A program made the position numbers and the translations under genes. A stretch of DNA of 64,000 nucleotides, taken from assembly GCA_963854835.1 (NCBI GenBank), contig OY978526.1, positions 93,138,140-93,202,139 of the forward strand, written 5' to 3'. The notes under the pieces were generated by a model. It was not told the origin of the DNA. It did not search any database and saw only the letters and a program-made list of their open reading frames with translations. Position 1 is the first letter of the stretch; each line of letters starts with the position of its first letter. The stretch comes from Megamerina dolium (lineage: Eukaryota; Arthropoda; Insecta; Diptera; Megamerinidae). Below, one piece after another: positions 61,490 through 64,000 of this stretch.

Positions 61490-62460
61490 GGGCCAGCGCT
61501 GTCACTGTTATATAGCAGTGTAAAGGAGGCGCAAATGACAATGGAAGGAATGGATAGGCTAAAGATGACTGGAAAGTCACACATAACACTCATTGAAGAC
61601 GGTCTCACACATGATGTATGTGAGGAAAATTACATCAGTATTTTCACTGATGCCTCATTAATGGATGACAGGGAGGGTGCTGGAATCTTCTCTAAAGAGT
61701 TGGGACTGACATGCTGTCTGAATCTGGGAAGCAACGTATCGGTCTATCAAGCAGAAATGCTAGACCATCTACTGGATGGAAAGATGCAAGGTAAGAAAAT
61801 CTTGCTAGCGGTGGTCACGCGACTGCAACAACCTACAGTATCTTCTAAGTTGGCGCTCGAATATGTTTAGAAACGTAACGGGTGTGCTCGTAGCAATGCG
61901 ATTACTCTTATGTGGGTGAACCGACACGTTGGTATAGAGCAGAATGAAGCTGCAGACGCCTTGGCCAGACAAGGACCTGAAGCTGAGTTTTATGGACCAG
62001 AACCAGTAGTTGCTCTTAGCAACGTTGAAGACAAAGGTCGAAGAGTGGATAAAGAAACTCCATATCACGAGATGGGAGAACTTATCCACTTGTAGACAGG
62101 CAAAGGTTTCGTTGATGCTATCCAAGGGCAATGAATAGAGGAGAGCTCTCAGTCTAGGACGGTTAACTTTAAGCTGGTTGACTGTATTAATAACTGGGCA
62201 TGGCAATTTCAGGTACCACCTCAGCAAGATGAGTCTTGTTGAAGGGGAGGATGCTGACATTTGCAGATTATGCATGGAAGAGGCAGATACAGCGGCGCAC
62301 ATAGTATGCCAGTATCCAGCATTGTCATGCAGGAGGATGTCCACACTGGGTCGCCAATTTATTGATGAACTCGAAATGTGGAGCATACCCCACAAAGATA
62401 TGCTTGAAATAACGCGTGATGTTATTATGAGGAAGGAAGTAGAAGACCGAACAAATAATT
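61490..62460 (+). pseudogene. LINE fragment: RNase H plus CCHC tail
   Basis: The first frame gives SIFTDASLMDDREGAGIF (RNase H aspartate) and SNVSVYQAEM (glutamate). A deletion then removes the SDSQAA block. WVNRHVGIEQNEAADALARQ and GPEPVVALS follow in a second frame (61910-62095). The tail 62178-62460 is open and contains YHLSKMSLVEG, CRLCMEEADTAAHIVCQYP and a charged end. At least three breaks. Likely an LOA/I-like element. Confidence 0.78.
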
Positions 62461-62719
62461 AACACACGATTTGAGGGACGAAAAGGGACCCATATAAGTG
62501 GTCTGATTCGGCTAAAATATAAAATATGTAAATTGCATCGTTCGGTCTTTATGGGCAACCGAACTTCGAACGAAGTTGATGCTCTGTTATATTATCAGTA
62601 CCAGAGGTGGTCAGGCCTCAGGTGGTCACCTAAGGTTAATGACGATTAAATGAAAGCAAGCGACAACTTGTGATATCGCTATACATGCAACATTCATAAT
62701 TCCACAGTCATCTGAGTTA

Positions 62720-62784
62720 CGAGGCGGGTCCCAACTACTGCCGCCGTCAATATGTCAGGTCGGGTAGTTCTGGGACCGCCCACG
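62720..62784. mobile_element. 65-bp relic of the irritans-type mariner retaining both ends
   Basis: Left end CGAGGCGGGTCCCA joins directly to the right end (ACTACTGCCGCCGTCAATAT through GGGACCGCCCACG), flanked by TA at 62718-62719 and 62785-62786. The right 50 bp match 25266-25315. Confidence 0.85.
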
Positions 62785-62786
62785 TA

Positions 62787-63329
62787 CATATATGTTTGAT
62801 TACTTTATGACCTCAATTTTGATCATCTTATCATCCGCACCAACATCCATATCCGTATTCACATCAAACTCAATAAAATCTATCCATTTTTTGAAACACA
62901 GTCATAATGACTGACGATGAAAAATGGTAATAACTTTTCCAACAGCATAACACTATATACAACATGTGATACTTTAACAATGCCAAGACAATTTCATTGC
63001 TTTGTTTTTATTATTATTATTATTATTTTTTTTTTTTTTTTTTTTGCACCCACAATTTTGTAACATTTGTGCGACACGAGTTGAGGTGAAACTTAAGTGG
63101 TGCACTATTTTTGAAGATGATTTCCATAGTTTCTTTCATCTTCATTCTTGGAACATTTCATAACTTGAGACATATAGCATCTAGCATACATATGTAAGAG
63201 TATATATGTATGTATATGTATTTATTTATTTTTTGTTTGTTGCCTGAAAGTTTTCTCTTAAATTGTTCGCCACAAAAGATAAAAGGATAATAAAGTGTAA
63301 GAGCTTTGTGTCGGTGATGACGATGGCGA

Positions 63330-63361
<32 letters not shown>

Positions 63362-64000
63362 GTGGGAATGCTGGTTGGTGAATGATAGTGATGGTTTATA
63401 ATAAATACTCTCGTACGTACATAACAACAATTCGGTGGCAACTGTGACAACTTTTTCAATGTCATTAGAGACGGCCAGCAAAATACTTTTTCTTGCTTTT
63501 GCGAATGCCATATGTATCAGCGCATATGTATATCTTTTTTTTTTGTCATTTCTTCCTTTAAATAAATGCCATACGTATGTATTTAAGTACGTAAAGGTAA
63601 TATAGATGATAGTTTTTCATTGTCGAACTTTGTTAATTGAATTTGATGGTGCTACCAGTTTTGTGCAATTTAACGCAATTGCTCTTTAATCTAGCACAAT
63701 CTCTATGACTGACAGTTGAACGAAATGCACAATAAAGTGTAAATATATACTACTTCTACAGGCATATAAATAAAGATGATAATTTCTCAACTTAAAAAAA
63801 AACCAAACTACAAAAACTCTTTGACACATTCATCGTTTCTTTTTTTTTCTAGAATGTTTTAGTGTGCACAACAATGGGAAAGAAAACAGAAAGAAGTTAA
63901 TGGCATCGGATATTGCATAAATCCTGAGGACATAAGAATTGATGCTACGTCAGCAATTTTTTATGTGAAAACTTTCGTGGATTTCGTAATGTTAAAAGTG
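62787..64000. other. no gene recognised; microsatellites
   Basis: (ATT)n/poly-T near 63006-63046, and (GAT)n near 63324-63352. No coding homology. Confidence 0.6.

Overview
The window reads as transposon-dense, AT-rich intergenic or intronic DNA of a higher fly (Diptera), most likely a tephritid fruit fly. The lineage call is inference. It rests on several mariner families, including a DD41D mariner of the 'rosa' type first described from Ceratitis and other tephritids. It also rests on RTE- and Jockey-type retrotransposons with dipteran-style proteins, and on abundant TG, AT and GTT microsatellites. I recognise no host protein-coding exon, tRNA gene or rRNA gene. Every coding stretch I can interpret belongs to a mobile element, and all but one is broken.

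The centrepiece is an apparently intact RTE-like non-LTR retrotransposon (RTE-A, 10.08-13.45 kb). It has one 992-codon frame carrying an APE-type endonuclease and a reverse transcriptase, and a (GTAA)n 3' tail. Its 5' leader contains a segment that can be laid out as an HDV-like self-cleaving ribozyme. It sits between pieces of two irritans-type mariners. Dead RTE-A pieces lie at 14.1, 35.3 and 57.9-59.0 kb. Two of these insertions have clear 9-bp target-site duplications (TSDs), including a 70-bp RTE-A end inserted into another RTE-A copy.

DNA transposons: mellifera-type mariners at 21.3, 38.7 and 59.6 kb. Irritans-type mariners at 9.4, 13.5 and 24.1 kb, plus a 65-bp relic at 62.7 kb. A third mariner type (M3) at 41.3-43.1 kb, with a piece at 55.6 kb. 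A rosa-type DD41D element at 14.9 kb and a second DD41D-like family at 46.5 kb, with an end relic at 19.1 kb. A Tc1/mariner-superfamily pseudogene at 30.9 kb. Two small TIR elements (MITE-like) at 8.1 and 36.2 kb. Retrotransposon fragments: RTE-B (0.15 and 27.2 kb), RTE-C (28.1 kb), another RTE-like piece (37.3 kb), Jockey (31.9-33.4 kb), and RNase H/CCHC-type LINE ends (5.99, 6.5, 16.2, 28.4, 32.5, 55.3, 61.5 kb). A tRNA-derived SINE family lies at 18.2, 42.3, 54.8 and 59.4 kb.

The fragments record a history of nested insertion. A SINE lies inside the first catalytic motif of mariner M3, and an (AAC)n-tailed element lies in the same mariner. An RNase H LINE lies inside a Jockey element, and a LINE end lies inside RTE-C, each with visible duplications. 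Other notable structures are a 610-bp (GTT)n/(GTTTTT)n tail next to a perfect 17-bp hairpin (2.8-3.5 kb) and a dimeric ~150/300-bp repeat (47.5-48.8 kb). Stretches between elements carry microsatellites and no gene I can support.
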